Notes under the pieces: model-generated
Told to the model about the DNA's origin: nothing
The model's input: only the letters and a program-made list of their open reading frames with translations
Databases searched by the model: none
Part shown: positions 35,609 to 45,486 of the stretch, piece by piece
Numbering within the stretch: position 1 is the stretch's first letter
Layout of the letters: each line of letters opens with the position of its first letter
Source: Fidelibacterota bacterium
GTDB taxonomy: Bacteria > Fidelibacterota > UBA8477 > JABMPR01
Reading direction: 5' to 3'
NCBI GenBank assembly: GCA_016784025.1
Contig: JADHVL010000014.1
Coordinates: forward strand, 50,126-114,125
DNA length: 64,000 nt
Made by a program: the position numbers and the translations under genes

Positions 35609-38032
35609 ATGAAAAAGCTATGGATAGCACTGCTTATCATTGTGGTATTGGTGCTCGTTGTATTTGGGTGGTTAAAATTTTCATATTTAAAGGGACCCCT
35701 GGCTGTCCATGAGGGTGAATTAAACCTGCCTCAACTGTCTGCTCCTGTCACGGTTTATACCGACGAGTATGGCGTACCTCACGTCTATGCTGAAAACGAA
35801 GAAGACCTCTTTTTTGCAGCTGGCTATATCCAGGCTTCTGAAAGACTCTATAAAATGGATGTCATCGCCCGCGCTGTGGAAGGTCGTCTTTCTGAGGCCT
35901 TTGGACCAGATCTCATCGACGATGATAAGTATTTACGGGTCTGGGGATTCCATCGAATCGCTAAAAATAGTATTAATAACATGTCCGCTGAGACCCGCAA
36001 TATCCTTGAAAGAGGGTTGGAGGGAATCAATGCCTATATCGATGAACACGAGGATGATCTTCCCGTGGAATTCAAAATAGCCGGACACAAACCCATCCGC
36101 TGGACCCTGGAACACGTCATTGGATATGCCCGTCTCATGGGCCACGATCTCTGTCTGGCCTGGATGCCTGAAGTAATATTTGGTGGTGTCCTTGACAAAC
36201 TGGGTGATGAACTGGCTCGGGAGCTCTACCCCGTCTATCCAGATACCAAACCCTACATTGTTCCTCAAACACCCAAAAATTTTAGTAACGTTGCAGAATC
36301 CATGTTCCGCAGTGAAAAAAGGATCCGAGAAATTACTGGAGCCATGGGATCCCATATCGGTAGTAATAGCTGGGTTCTGGGTGGGGGGATGACAGAAAGT
36401 GGCCAACCCATACTGGCTAACGATCCCCATCTTGCCTATTCTCAGCCTCCCGTTTGGTTTGAGATGCATCTGGTTGGTGGACGCTTCGATGTAGCTGGTG
36501 TCACCCTGGCTGGAGTTCCTGTGGTTATTCTGGGGCAAAATCAACACTATGCCTGGGGTTTTACCAACGTCATGGTGGATGACACAGACTTCTATGTTGA
36601 GGTCACAGATGATGCCAATCCCGATCAATATTTTTATGATGGTGAATGGCGAGACATGGTCATTCACGAAGAGATCATCAATGTAAAAGGGGAAGAACCT
36701 GTGGTTCATATCGTCAGGGAAACCCGCCACGGACCCATCATTAATGATGTCCATACCGTATTAAAAGCCAATGAATCAGCGCCTGTGTCCATGTCCTGGG
36801 TGGGGAATTATTTGACCAATGAGGTCGATGCCTTTATCGGACTGAATACTGCCAGCAACTGGGATGAATTCTCAAATGCTGTGGAAAAATTCTGGATTCC
36901 TGGTCAAAATATGATTTATGCTGATCTGGAAGGTAATATTGGCTGGAGACCTGCAGTAGCACTCCCTCTGAGAGCATCTGGAACGGGATTGGTTCCTCTC
37001 CCTGGGGATGATCCCAAATGGGATTGGCAGGGATTCGTACCTTTTGAGGAAATGCCTTACCAGTACAATCCTGAGCAGGGCTATATCGCCACTGCCAACA
37101 ATAAAACCATTGGTGATGAATTTCCATACTACATCAGTGCTTACTGGGAGCCGCCTGCCCGGGCAAATCGTATCAATGAGATGCTGAGGGTTGCCGACAA
37201 GAAGTACAATGTCCAGGATATGCAGGATATTCAGAATGATTTCCTGTCTGACCATGCCAGAGATTTGACCCCACTATTTTTAGATCTACTTAGTGAAAGC
37301 AAATTCAATAATCCCAATGCCACGGCAGCGGTTGATGCACTGAAAAACTGGGATTATGTCATGGGTAAAAATTCACTTGAGGCTGCAGTGTTTAACGTGC
37401 TCTGGGTGAAATTCGCCTACAATCTCTATGGTGACGAAATGGATCTGATTGGACCTGAGTTCAAGGATGGGTTCTTTAAATTGGCCAATATTGCCATCCG
37501 AAATGCCATTTATCTCCTGGAGGAAATTCCCACTTCAGCCTGGTTTGATGATGTTTCCACTGAGGATATTGCTGAGAATCCCACAGATATCCTCGAGCGA
37601 TCCGTTGAAGAAGCTGTGGCGCATCTTGAGGAACGATTTGGACCGAATATTGAGGATTGGGTATGGGCTGAAATGCACACCCTCACACACAGACATCCCC
37701 TGGCTCAGGTAGAAATTCTGGATTGGATGTTGAACTTGAATGTTGGTCCTTTCCCCGCTGCCGGGTCTGGTACCACCGTCAACAACATGGAATATCGCAT
37801 GTATAACCCATATGATGTTGTTCTGGGACCATCAGTTCGACATATCTATGATTTCGCGAATTTTGACAAGGGGGGACTCAGTGTCTTACCCACAGGACAA
37901 TCTGGCAACCCACGTTCGCCCAATTATGCCGATCAGGCTGAGATGTTTAATAAGGGTCAATACAGAGTGTTTCCCATCAATGAGGAAACGATTAAAAATG
38001 CTGGCTACAAAAAGTTGATAATGAAACCATAG
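35609..38032 (+). CDS. Penicillin acylase family (S45) amidohydrolase
   Basis: An 807-residue Ntn hydrolase. Residues 6-22 form a transmembrane anchor or uncleaved signal. The alpha subunit part shows D-E-Y-G-V-P-H-V-Y-A and G-Y-I-Q-A-S-E-R-L-Y-K-M-D. Autocatalytic cleavage should occur at G251-S252 in H-I-G-S-N-S-W-V-L-G-G, making S252 the nucleophile of the beta subunit. A-N-D-P-H-L and the late G-S-G-T-T-V-N-N-M-E-Y-R fit the family. Known activities include beta-lactam acylases and acyl-homoserine-lactone acylases; the natural substrate here cannot be decided. AGGAG is 9 bases before the ATG. Confidence 0.93.
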   Translation: MKKLWIALLIIVVLVLVVFGWLKFSYLKGPLAVHEGELNLPQLSAPVTVYTDEYGVPHVYAENEEDLFFAAGYIQASERLYKMDVIARAVEGRLSEAFGPDLIDDDKYLRVWGFHRIAKNSINNMSAETRNILERGLEGINAYIDEHEDDLPVEFKIAGHKPIRWTLEHVIGYARLMGHDLCLAWMPEVIFGGVLDKLGDELARELYPVYPDTKPYIVPQTPKNFSNVAESMFRSEKRIREITGAMGSHIGSNSWVLGGGMTESGQPILANDPHLAYSQPPVWFEMHLVGGRFDVAGVTLAGVPVVILGQNQHYAWGFTNVMVDDTDFYVEVTDDANPDQYFYDGEWRDMVIHEEIINVKGEEPVVHIVRETRHGPIINDVHTVLKANESAPVSMSWVGNYLTNEVDAFIGLNTASNWDEFSNAVEKFWIPGQNMIYADLEGNIGWRPAVALPLRASGTGLVPLPGDDPKWDWQGFVPFEEMPYQYNPEQGYIATANNKTIGDEFPYYISAYWEPPARANRINEMLRVADKKYNVQDMQDIQNDFLSDHARDLTPLFLDLLSESKFNNPNATAAVDALKNWDYVMGKNSLEAAVFNVLWVKFAYNLYGDEMDLIGPEFKDGFFKLANIAIRNAIYLLEEIPTSAWFDDVSTEDIAENPTDILERSVEEAVAHLEERFGPNIEDWVWAEMHTLTHRHPLAQVEILDWMLNLNVGPFPAAGSGTTVNNMEYRMYNPYDVVLGPSVRHIYDFANFDKGGLSVLPTGQSGNPRSPNYADQAEMFNKGQYRVFPINEETIKNAGYKKLIMKP

Positions 38033-38120
38033 ATCAGGTATATAATCACGCGGGGAAATAAACCATTCCTCGCCTGATTCCTGATCTTGTGATGTATAAA
38101 ATCCACAGTATTTTGCCCTC

Positions 38121-38960
38121 ATGATCATCTATTTACTCTCAGTTCTGGTTCTGGCCCTCTTGCTTTACCATTTCTTTATCTGGAAGCCCCTGGATACATC
38201 AATTCTGTATAAGAAAAATCCCTACTTACTATTCGGTCATCGCGGATCGCCTACACACGAACCTGAGAATACCATCGTATCATTTCAGAGAGCCATTGCA
38301 GATGGGTGTAATGCCATTGAGCTTGATGTTCACCGGACCAGAGATGGTCATTTGGTTGTTTTTCATGATGACACACTGGAAAGAACCAGCAACGGAAATG
38401 GTCGAGTCGCAGAACATACCCTGGCTGAATTAAAGGATCTCAACGCCGCAAAAGAGTGGGAGGGAAGGGAAGAACACATCCCCCTTCTTCAAGAGGTTGT
38501 GGATGCCTTGCCAGATTCCACGATTTTTAATTTTGAGATCAAGAACTTCTCATTCTTTTCAGAACAACGTACTGAGTTAGAATTGATAAGATTTATTCAT
38601 GAGAACAAGATGCGTGACAGGGTTATCCTCTCCTCCTTCAATCCTCTAAATATCTGGCGGGTCAAGATGTCTGATCCCGGAGTCTTCACAGCTTTACTCT
38701 GGTTTAACCCCAGCATCTTGTCACTTAGACATCCCCTGGGCGTCCACCTTTCCCATCCTGATCTTTTTCATCCTTTTGAGGAAAACGTGAACTGGGGTGT
38801 CAAATTCTGGTCCAGAGTGAAAAAAATTCCTATGCACGTCTGGGTCGTGAATGATGCAGAGAAAATGAAAACTTTTTCCAGGGATCCCATGATCAAGGGG
38901 ATTATGTCTGATGATACGACATTATTGATTGAGACAGTTGGGGATAAGCTGCTCAAATAG
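38121..38960 (+). CDS. Glycerophosphodiester phosphodiesterase
   Basis: A 279-residue TIM-barrel enzyme with an N-terminal membrane helix (residues 2-20). Catalytic motifs are intact: F-G-H-R-G-S-P, E-N-T, E-L-D-V-H-R-T, F-H-D-D and F-E-I-K. It hydrolyses glycerophosphodiesters to glycerol-3-phosphate and an alcohol, as in lipid turnover. The short 88-base gap to the acylase gene allows co-transcription. Confidence 0.92.
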   Translation: MIIYLLSVLVLALLLYHFFIWKPLDTSILYKKNPYLLFGHRGSPTHEPENTIVSFQRAIADGCNAIELDVHRTRDGHLVVFHDDTLERTSNGNGRVAEHTLAELKDLNAAKEWEGREEHIPLLQEVVDALPDSTIFNFEIKNFSFFSEQRTELELIRFIHENKMRDRVILSSFNPLNIWRVKMSDPGVFTALLWFNPSILSLRHPLGVHLSHPDLFHPFEENVNWGVKFWSRVKKIPMHVWVVNDAEKMKTFSRDPMIKGIMSDDTTLLIETVGDKLLK

Positions 38961-39016
38961 ACTTGAATCACCATCAAGCTAAAGGCCTTCAGTTCCAATG
39001 GAAACTGATCCTTTAA

Positions 39017-40048
39017 ATGAAAAAAGATACACATTGGATACAATATATGGATACCACAAAAAGGCTTAATTGGGGAATCATGGGGCCGGGAGTTGTCGCC
39101 AACAATATGGCTAATGCTCTAAAAGAAAGTCCAAATAACCAACTCAGCGCAGTAGCTTCAAAAACACAATCCAGGGCACAAACATTTGCAGATAAACATG
39201 GTTTAAAAAAAGCTTATAGTTATCAACAGATTGTAAAAGACCGCGAAATAGACATAATTTATGTAGCGACTATACATAGTTTCCATTTCGAGAATGCAAT
39301 ATATGCTCTAGAGCATGGCAAACATGTATTGATAGAAAAACCTTTCACAGTAAATGCTGCCGAAGCGAGAGAGCTGGTCCGAATAGCAGAAGAAAAGAAT
39401 CTCTTTTTGATGGAAGCCATGTGGACTCGATTTATACCAAGCGTCCAAAAGTTGAAGGAGCGTGTCGTAAACGGCGATATCGGCGAAGTCAAGCAGATCA
39501 ATATATCCTATGGAGGCATAGTGGGACCGGCATATGAAAAGAGACTTAAAACACTTTCATTGGCCGGAGGTGTCACATTAGATATGGGTGTTTATGCCAT
39601 ATCCTTTGTTTGTTACTTGCTTGGAGAAATTCCTACTGACATTAAATCCATGAGTCGATTCAGTGATACGGGTGTCGATGAAATAGCTGATTATATGTTT
39701 CGTTTCCCCTCTGGTTGCCTGGTTAACATTTGTACGAGCTATAACTTGAAAATGAGGAGTGAGGCAATTATCTATGGAACGAGGGGATACATAGAATTTC
39801 CTGAATTTTCAGCTGGACCAGGATTTACAATAAACATCCATGAGGGTACCAATAAGGTTGAGGAAAGTGTTTACATTCCTGGCAATAATCATGTCAACGG
39901 ATTTATTTATGAGGTTGAGGAAGTAACCCGCTGCATTCGAGCTGGGGAAACTGAGAGTAGGATAATCCCTTTACATGAATCCATTAGTACCATGGAGGTA
40001 ATTGATGAAATGCGAAAGGATTGGGATTTTGTATATCCGTTTGAATAG
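39017..40048 (+). CDS. Gfo/Idh/MocA family NAD(P)-dependent oxidoreductase
   Basis: A 343-residue (or 332-residue from the inner ATG at 39050) oxidoreductase. The Rossmann start is W-G-I-M-G-P-G-V-V-A-N-N-M, the family motif E-K-P-F is in L-I-E-K-P-F-T-V-N-A, and the C-terminal domain carries G-G-V-T-L-D-M-G-V-Y. This last pattern is close to dihydrodiol dehydrogenase / xylose dehydrogenase members, so a sugar or cyclic polyol substrate is probable. No strong ribosome site supports either start. Its base use is more AT-rich than its neighbours, which may hint at transfer. Confidence 0.9.
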   Translation: MKKDTHWIQYMDTTKRLNWGIMGPGVVANNMANALKESPNNQLSAVASKTQSRAQTFADKHGLKKAYSYQQIVKDREIDIIYVATIHSFHFENAIYALEHGKHVLIEKPFTVNAAEARELVRIAEEKNLFLMEAMWTRFIPSVQKLKERVVNGDIGEVKQINISYGGIVGPAYEKRLKTLSLAGGVTLDMGVYAISFVCYLLGEIPTDIKSMSRFSDTGVDEIADYMFRFPSGCLVNICTSYNLKMRSEAIIYGTRGYIEFPEFSAGPGFTINIHEGTNKVEESVYIPGNNHVNGFIYEVEEVTRCIRAGETESRIIPLHESISTMEVIDEMRKDWDFVYPFE

Positions 40049-40100
40049 TTACATTTATGATAATTATAGTGGCTCCTTTTTAGACTGAATCATACCAACT

Positions 40101-41192
40101 ATGAGGTCTTATTTGTTGCTTCATCCCATAGTCCCACCAATCAAATCTTTGAACTATAAGCGTCTGCTATATTGCTTATTGGTTGTCATTGTTTCACTGA
40201 ATCAGGCTTGGGCACAGAAATTTCAAATTCCCAGCATCGAAACCTTTATTTCAGATACCCTGAATATCGATGTGATCCAGGATTCGAGTCTGGATCCATC
40301 CTCTAGCCCAATTACAGTAATTGATTCCAGAATTCTTGATGGATCCATCCTGGGCATTCGCCAGACCAAGAAATATAGATACATTCCTGTGGACCAATAT
40401 CTCGCTCTGGATCAATCCTTATCAGACCTTTTCCAGGCTCAGTTTGTTCAAGATTCCCTTGATCTCGCTGGCACCCTTCATCTTTCAAAACTCATTTTAT
40501 GGACTGACAATTCCAGCATCAAGCAAAAGGGGCTTTGCCTCAGTGCATACACCACTTTTTATGATAGTCTGGATCAACCTGTCAGTGACTGGATCTGGGA
40601 AATGCGGGTGAAGCGTGAGAAGAAAGAGGCAGACACTCTTTATCTTGGGCGGGTGGTGCAGGAGTTTGCCAGGGAGCAATCCAGGGTGATTTCTGAGAAG
40701 GATTTTAATTCAGAATTCTATCCACACCTTTTTCGCCGTCAACTCATGACCTGGTCAGAAATCATTTATTTCAGCGACGGATTTGGTGTTAATGCTCACT
40801 TCAGACTGGATTTTCCTCCCGATCAGGAATCAAAGTGGATGCGAGGTTCGCCAGGTTTGTTTTACCGACAATCAGATAATCACGAGTCCATAGCAATTGG
40901 AGGAAAGGATCAGCAGTGGTTTCAGCGGTTATCACCTCAGTGGATCACCCAGTTCTCAGGGACATATCGCTTTGGATTCAATAATTTTGAGCGCGGTCAT
41001 TTTACCCATCTGGATTACTACAATGTGTTCTATATAAATTTGTCAGCTCAAGCCAGTATTGAATATCGCCCAGTGTATCACAACGGGCTCTATGGTGGTC
41101 TCGGTGTTTATGCAGGCTATAACATTCTGCCAACTGTCATACCCGAAACCGAAATTGGTCTATTCCTGAGGATCGGGGTATTATTACCATGA
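40101..41192 (+). CDS. Secreted protein upstream of TonB receptor
   Basis: A 363-residue protein with an extended N-terminus and a signal peptide ending W-A-Q (residue 39). The final third has beta-strand patterns with aromatic residues (Y-R-F-G-F-N-N-F, Y-Y-N-V-F-Y-I-N-L, G-L-F-L-R-I-G-V-L-L-P), suggesting outer membrane association. No family recognised. Its stop overlaps the TonB receptor start (ATGA), so the two are translationally coupled. Confidence 0.75.
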   Translation: MRSYLLLHPIVPPIKSLNYKRLLYCLLVVIVSLNQAWAQKFQIPSIETFISDTLNIDVIQDSSLDPSSSPITVIDSRILDGSILGIRQTKKYRYIPVDQYLALDQSLSDLFQAQFVQDSLDLAGTLHLSKLILWTDNSSIKQKGLCLSAYTTFYDSLDQPVSDWIWEMRVKREKKEADTLYLGRVVQEFAREQSRVISEKDFNSEFYPHLFRRQLMTWSEIIYFSDGFGVNAHFRLDFPPDQESKWMRGSPGLFYRQSDNHESIAIGGKDQQWFQRLSPQWITQFSGTYRFGFNNFERGHFTHLDYYNVFYINLSAQASIEYRPVYHNGLYGGLGVYAGYNILPTVIPETEIGLFLRIGVLLP

Positions 41193-43522
41193 TCTTGAGA
41201 ACGAAACTACTAGCCATCCTCCTAGTCATCCTCTCCTTCAATGTCCATCTCGGTGCTTCCGATGTCACTGGCTTTGTCCACGATGTGCAATCAGGAGAAA
41301 GTATTATTGGTGTAAATGTCTTTATCAAAGCGACTGGGCAAGGTGCCGCCACAAATGTGGAGGGCTTCTACATTCTTCGCAACGTTGGCACGGGACCTGT
41401 TGATCTGACATTCTCCCACATTGCCTACGTGGACACTACACTGAGTGTCAATATGGGTCCTGTGAATCATTTTATTTCAAGTGTGACCCTGCGACCCCAT
41501 GCCATCGATACCAAGGCCATCGAAGTAGTCGGGAAGCGGACTACCATCATCAAGGATATGGATATCTCCAGTATGCAGGTTGATCCTGTGATTCTCACAG
41601 AAATCCCTCAACTCAATAAGGATGTCTTCAAACTGATCCAATTCTCACCCAGTGTGACCACCTCAGATCCCATGTCACCCCAGTATTATGTGAGAGGAAG
41701 CGATCCTGGTGAAAATCTGGTTCAGATGGATGGGATGACCATTTACAATCCCCAACATTTTATGGGTTCCAGTGCCATCTTTAATCCCTACTCCATCAAG
41801 AATGTGGAGATGCTGGTGGGTGGTTTCGATGCTGAGTATGGTGGTCGCAATGCCTCCATCATGAATATTTCCACCCGTGAAGGTCATCAATCAGAAATCC
41901 ATGGTGAGTTTCGACCCTCTATTTCAGGGATTAGTGGAGCTATTGAATTTCCTGCAGGCAAAAATGGGACGGCCATGGTTTCAGGTAGAACCTATACCGA
42001 TTTTATGCTTCGTGTCATGATGGGCTCACCAAATCTGGTCATGGATTATAATGCGGCCTATCAGGTTTTACTTGGCAAGACGCGTCTCAGGTTTTCCGGA
42101 TTTTTTGCCCGCGACTATATGGATTATAGTGTAGACAACCTCATGCTGTTTTTTCCTGAGGGGTTGTTTGATTCATTTGGTGAGGGGTTTGTCACCAACA
42201 CCACCAATCGGGCATTGGGTGTCAAGTTTAATTCTGTTCTACTCCCAACCTTAACCCTGGAAGGTCAAGTCTATCATTCAGCTTCATCAGTGGACAATCT
42301 GACCTACTTCAATTACTCCATAACCGATACGGTTGAAGATTTTACGGCGGCCCTCGATTATAAAACTCATATTGAGAATACAATCGGTGAGAATACGGGA
42401 AAGGCGAGCCTGGCCTGGTATGCCTTCTGGAATCAAACCCTGAAGTTGGGTCTTGAGATAAATGATATTTATTTTGCCAATGAAGTGGGACGTTTCGATG
42501 CGGACCCAAATCCCAATAAATCCGGGGCACAATTTCAATCATTCTTTGTCCAGGATAAGATTGAACTGGGTCCATTTCAATTTAAGCTTGGGTTGCGCAA
42601 TTCCAGGTCTCAAGCCCAGGGTGAGTGGCACATGGAGCCGCGGGCTTCAGCAAGCCTTATGTTTCCAGGTGGTCACCAGCTTAAGACTGCTTATGGGAAA
42701 TATTTTCAATATCTCACAACCATGGACTCCAAGGGGGATGAGTTTGTCCAATTCCTGGATTATTACCAGTCACTTGAGGATCGAGAGCCCCTGAATTCCA
42801 TCCACTATATTGTAGGTCTCAACGGTCCCTTGTTTGGTGATATCGCCTATGAAGTAAGTGCGTATTATAAGGATCTTAAGCAACTTTATCGGGCTACTTA
42901 TAGCAATACAGTTTTTGCTGGGGAAAGCTCTGCTCTTATTGAAGGTGGCTCTGGAGAATCCTATGGGTTTGAGATTCTACTTAGGGGTGAATTTGGCCGT
43001 CTGTCCGGTTGGTTGGGCTATAATTATTCAAAAGGATTCCGTCGCTATCCCTCCATTCTGGATGGTGAGACAAGTCTATTTGATGCAGACCAGCCCCACA
43101 ACCTAAAATCCATTCTTCTTTTCAAATTGACCCCTGATATTGTAGCCAGTTCCACCCTGCAGATTACCTCAGGATTTCCTCGGACCTGGGAAACGGGAAT
43201 GCGCATGCATGGAACCTATGATCCGCTGACCAATACCGCTGGATATTTTGCCACCTATATTACTCCAGAGCGCAACAACGTGAGGTATCCCGCTCGCTTC
43301 GCCTGGGATATTGGCTGGAAGAAAAAGCTCCGCTCAGGCTTTGGGTTTAACCTGGCTGAATACCTGGGAGGCGTGGATGCCTATATGACCATGACCATCA
43401 GGAACCTGCTATTTCTACATCGCAATCCCATCTACTATTTCTATATCCCTGAGTATGGTTACTATGGGTTTGGAGCTGAATATGTACCATCAATATCGTT
43501 TGGCTATAGCCTACAATTCTAA
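41189..43522 (+). CDS. TonB-dependent outer membrane receptor with carboxypeptidase-like N-domain
   Basis: A 777-residue receptor: signal peptide ending L-G-A-S, a carboxypeptidase D regulatory-like domain (residues 25-105; V-T-G-F-V-H-D-V-Q-S-G-E-S-I-I-G-V-N-V), a plug domain (about 120-225; Y-Y-V-R-G-S-D-P-G-E-N-L-V-Q-M-D-G) and a beta barrel ending I-S-F-G-Y-S-L-Q-F with the terminal Phe of outer membrane proteins. Such receptors import siderophores, oligosaccharides or other large ligands using TonB energy. Coupled genes on both sides suggest a ligand-specific complex, though the downstream lipoprotein is not a recognisable SusD. Confidence 0.92.
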   Translation: MILRTKLLAILLVILSFNVHLGASDVTGFVHDVQSGESIIGVNVFIKATGQGAATNVEGFYILRNVGTGPVDLTFSHIAYVDTTLSVNMGPVNHFISSVTLRPHAIDTKAIEVVGKRTTIIKDMDISSMQVDPVILTEIPQLNKDVFKLIQFSPSVTTSDPMSPQYYVRGSDPGENLVQMDGMTIYNPQHFMGSSAIFNPYSIKNVEMLVGGFDAEYGGRNASIMNISTREGHQSEIHGEFRPSISGISGAIEFPAGKNGTAMVSGRTYTDFMLRVMMGSPNLVMDYNAAYQVLLGKTRLRFSGFFARDYMDYSVDNLMLFFPEGLFDSFGEGFVTNTTNRALGVKFNSVLLPTLTLEGQVYHSASSVDNLTYFNYSITDTVEDFTAALDYKTHIENTIGENTGKASLAWYAFWNQTLKLGLEINDIYFANEVGRFDADPNPNKSGAQFQSFFVQDKIELGPFQFKLGLRNSRSQAQGEWHMEPRASASLMFPGGHQLKTAYGKYFQYLTTMDSKGDEFVQFLDYYQSLEDREPLNSIHYIVGLNGPLFGDIAYEVSAYYKDLKQLYRATYSNTVFAGESSALIEGGSGESYGFEILLRGEFGRLSGWLGYNYSKGFRRYPSILDGETSLFDADQPHNLKSILLFKLTPDIVASSTLQITSGFPRTWETGMRMHGTYDPLTNTAGYFATYITPERNNVRYPARFAWDIGWKKKLRSGFGFNLAEYLGGVDAYMTMTIRNLLFLHRNPIYYFYIPEYGYYGFGAEYVPSISFGYSLQF

Positions 43523-44310
43523 TGGATATTCACATGAAAATAATGAGAACTGTCTTCTTCATTCTGACTTCTGTATTCTTATGCACCTGTGATTTACCGC
43601 ATCAACCAGGTCCCATGCCCACAGAAATTGTAGAAACAGAATTCCAACCAGGTCTAAACATTATGGCTGTTCTCCGGGCAGATGATCAGGCAGGGACATC
43701 TTTTATTAATATAAATCGAGCGCTCACCACAGAAGAAATATATTCAGATTCCATAGAGAATTTTTCCCCACAGATCAACTACGCAAAAGTGAGTTCAATT
43801 GACTCAGGTGCTGAGTACCAGTTCGTGAGAAGTGAAGATTCCAGCGATTGGGGGAGCTATTTCGATACTACCCTGAGTGTTGGAGCTGGTGAAGCCTATG
43901 ATCTGGAAATCAGCGCGCCTGGTTTTCCCACCCTCACAGGACACACTATCATTCCTGACAAACCTCAACTTGTGGCCAATTCACTCCTCATAGGTTCTGA
44001 TAAGGTTTCGTTCCAGATTCAACATCATACCAGTGCCTTTGAATACAAGCTGTACCTGTTCTTCGCTGCAAGCGTATTGGATAAAGTCGTCAAACCAACC
44101 AATGGAAATATAATTGAAGTGGATTGGGATTTTTCTACCTTAAATGGTTCTCCACTCTACCTGGGACTTACTGCTCTGGATGAAAACCTGACTCGTTATG
44201 GGAACAGCCCCATCTCATTTATTCCCAATACCTATCATCCCGATGGTTCGACAGTGAGTGGTGGCTATGGGTGTTTTGGGTCAGTGGCAATCACGATAAT
44301 CCCATTATAA
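43522..44310 (+). CDS. Lipoprotein partner of TonB receptor (DUF4249-like)
   Basis: A 262-residue lipoprotein; an inner ATG at codon 5 gives the best signal peptide (M-K-I-M-R-T-V-F-F-I-L-T-S-V-F-L-C-T-C). The beta-rich body has A-Y-D-L-E-I-S-A-P-G-F-P-T-L-T-G-H-T-I-I-P, the pattern of DUF4249-type lipoproteins that accompany TonB receptors in this superphylum. The ATG shares a base with the receptor stop (TAATG). Probably a surface ligand-binding subunit; inferred from position. Confidence 0.8.
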   Translation: MDIHMKIMRTVFFILTSVFLCTCDLPHQPGPMPTEIVETEFQPGLNIMAVLRADDQAGTSFININRALTTEEIYSDSIENFSPQINYAKVSSIDSGAEYQFVRSEDSSDWGSYFDTTLSVGAGEAYDLEISAPGFPTLTGHTIIPDKPQLVANSLLIGSDKVSFQIQHHTSAFEYKLYLFFAASVLDKVVKPTNGNIIEVDWDFSTLNGSPLYLGLTALDENLTRYGNSPISFIPNTYHPDGSTVSGGYGCFGSVAITIIPL

Positions 44311-44327
44311 GTAGATAGTCTAGATTA

Positions 44328-44443
44328 CGTCATCCCGAGCGGAGTCGAGGGAGAGAAATATGCCCTGATGGAAAGAATTAACCATATCTGGGAATGCTTG
44401 GAGTAAGATTGTTTGTTTTCCCTCGACTCCGCTCGGGATGACG
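44328..44443. repeat. 116-bp element with 25-bp perfect inverted repeats
   Basis: The arms at 44328-44352 and 44419-44443 are exact reverse complements over 25 bases, starting CGTCATCCCGAGCGGAG on the left. The 66-base centre is unique in the window. It lies between two convergently unrelated operons on the same strand and could act as a terminator hairpin or a miniature mobile element. Confidence 0.85.
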
Positions 44444-44547
44444 ATTTAGTATTTCCGATGTGGGTAGGGATCTTTCTAGATCTACGTCACTCTATTTTGA
44501 GCATGTCACTTGCATTTGACCTAATCCTGTTCTATGATAAAAGCCTT

Positions 44548-45117
44548 ATGAATTCTAAAGAACTTCGTGAAATAAAAATATCATCTGAGACCAAATTTAA
44601 GGGGAATCTTCTCCATGTGGTCCGTGATGAGGTCAAACTTCCTAACGGAAAGACCAGTGTCCGCGAGGGCATCAAACATCCTGGTGCAGTAGTCATTATT
44701 CCGTTTTTGAATGCTTCAACACTGATTATGGAGCGGCAATTCAGATATTACCCCAATGAGATTTTTTACGAGCTTCCTGCTGGCAAAACAGACACAGGAG
44801 AGGATTTCCTCACAACAGGGAAACGTGAACTTCTGGAAGAAACCGGTTATACAGCAAAGACCTGGACTTTCATAAGTCATCTCTATCCCGCCATTGGTTA
44901 TGCAGATGAAAAAATGGCAGTCTATGCTGCCAGCGATCTAACCATGCAGGAAATAGACCGTGATGAAGATGAGTTTCTGGAAATCATTGAAATGCCTCTG
45001 GACAAAGCCATGGAAATGTTAAGGCGCGGTGAAATCACTGATGCGAAAACCATGGTGGGTTTGTTCTGGGCTGAAAAACTGGCCAGTGGAGATTGGAAAG
45101 CCTATGTCAGAAGTTGA
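44548..45117 (+). CDS. NUDIX hydrolase (ADP-ribose pyrophosphatase-like)
   Basis: A 189-residue protein from the ATG at 44548. An upstream extension of the frame to 44413 is translated from the inverted-repeat element and is rejected. The NUDIX box is complete: G-K-T-D-T-G-E then R-E-L-L-E-E-T-G-Y. The preceding Y-E-L-P-A-G matches ADP-ribose pyrophosphatases, which split ADP-ribose into AMP and ribose-5-phosphate. Its end overlaps the Rieske gene start by 14 bases. Confidence 0.9.
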   Translation: MNSKELREIKISSETKFKGNLLHVVRDEVKLPNGKTSVREGIKHPGAVVIIPFLNASTLIMERQFRYYPNEIFYELPAGKTDTGEDFLTTGKRELLEETGYTAKTWTFISHLYPAIGYADEKMAVYAASDLTMQEIDRDEDEFLEIIEMPLDKAMEMLRRGEITDAKTMVGLFWAEKLASGDWKAYVRS

Positions 45118-45463
45118 TTTTATCTATGCCTGTGAGGCATCTGCAGTACCTGAGAATGGCGCGCTTAATGTGAATCTGGATGGAGAGGAAATTACCATAT
45201 TTCACACGCCAGATCGTTTTATTGCCCGTTCAGGGTTCTGCAAGCACAATGGCTTCAAACTTGAACTATGTGAAATAACCGGTGATACAGTGACTTGTCC
45301 TTTACATGGATGGAAATATAGCATATCCACAGGTAAAGGAATCAAGCCCAGTTATACCAGACTGGAGACCTATCCAGTCGTCATGAGAGCTGAACAATTA
45401 TGGGTGCAGCCCGAGGCTCAAAAAGACGAAGATGATTTCGATACATCAGCTTTTGATTGGTAA
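45104..45463 (+). CDS. Rieske [2Fe-2S] ferredoxin-like protein
   Basis: A 119-residue soluble protein from the ATG at 45104. It has both Rieske cluster-binding pairs, C-K-H-N-G and C-P-L-H-G-W, separated by the usual ~16 residues. The size fits a stand-alone Rieske ferredoxin such as NirD- or dioxygenase-type electron carriers. No partner oxygenase is adjacent, so the electron acceptor is unknown. GGAGATTGGAAAG precedes the start inside the NUDIX gene. Confidence 0.88.
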   Translation: MSEVDFIYACEASAVPENGALNVNLDGEEITIFHTPDRFIARSGFCKHNGFKLELCEITGDTVTCPLHGWKYSISTGKGIKPSYTRLETYPVVMRAEQLWVQPEAQKDEDDFDTSAFDW

Positions 45464-45486
45464 AAATCAGGTAAGGGGAGGATGAT

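Noticed and set aside
35933..36754. 273-codon minus-strand frame inside the penicillin acylase gene
   Set aside because: Shadow of a strongly supported S45 enzyme whose catalytic motifs are read on the plus strand.
44413..44547. N-terminal extension of the NUDIX protein
   Set aside because: It is translated from the right arm of the inverted-repeat element; the NUDIX family begins near the ATG at 44548.
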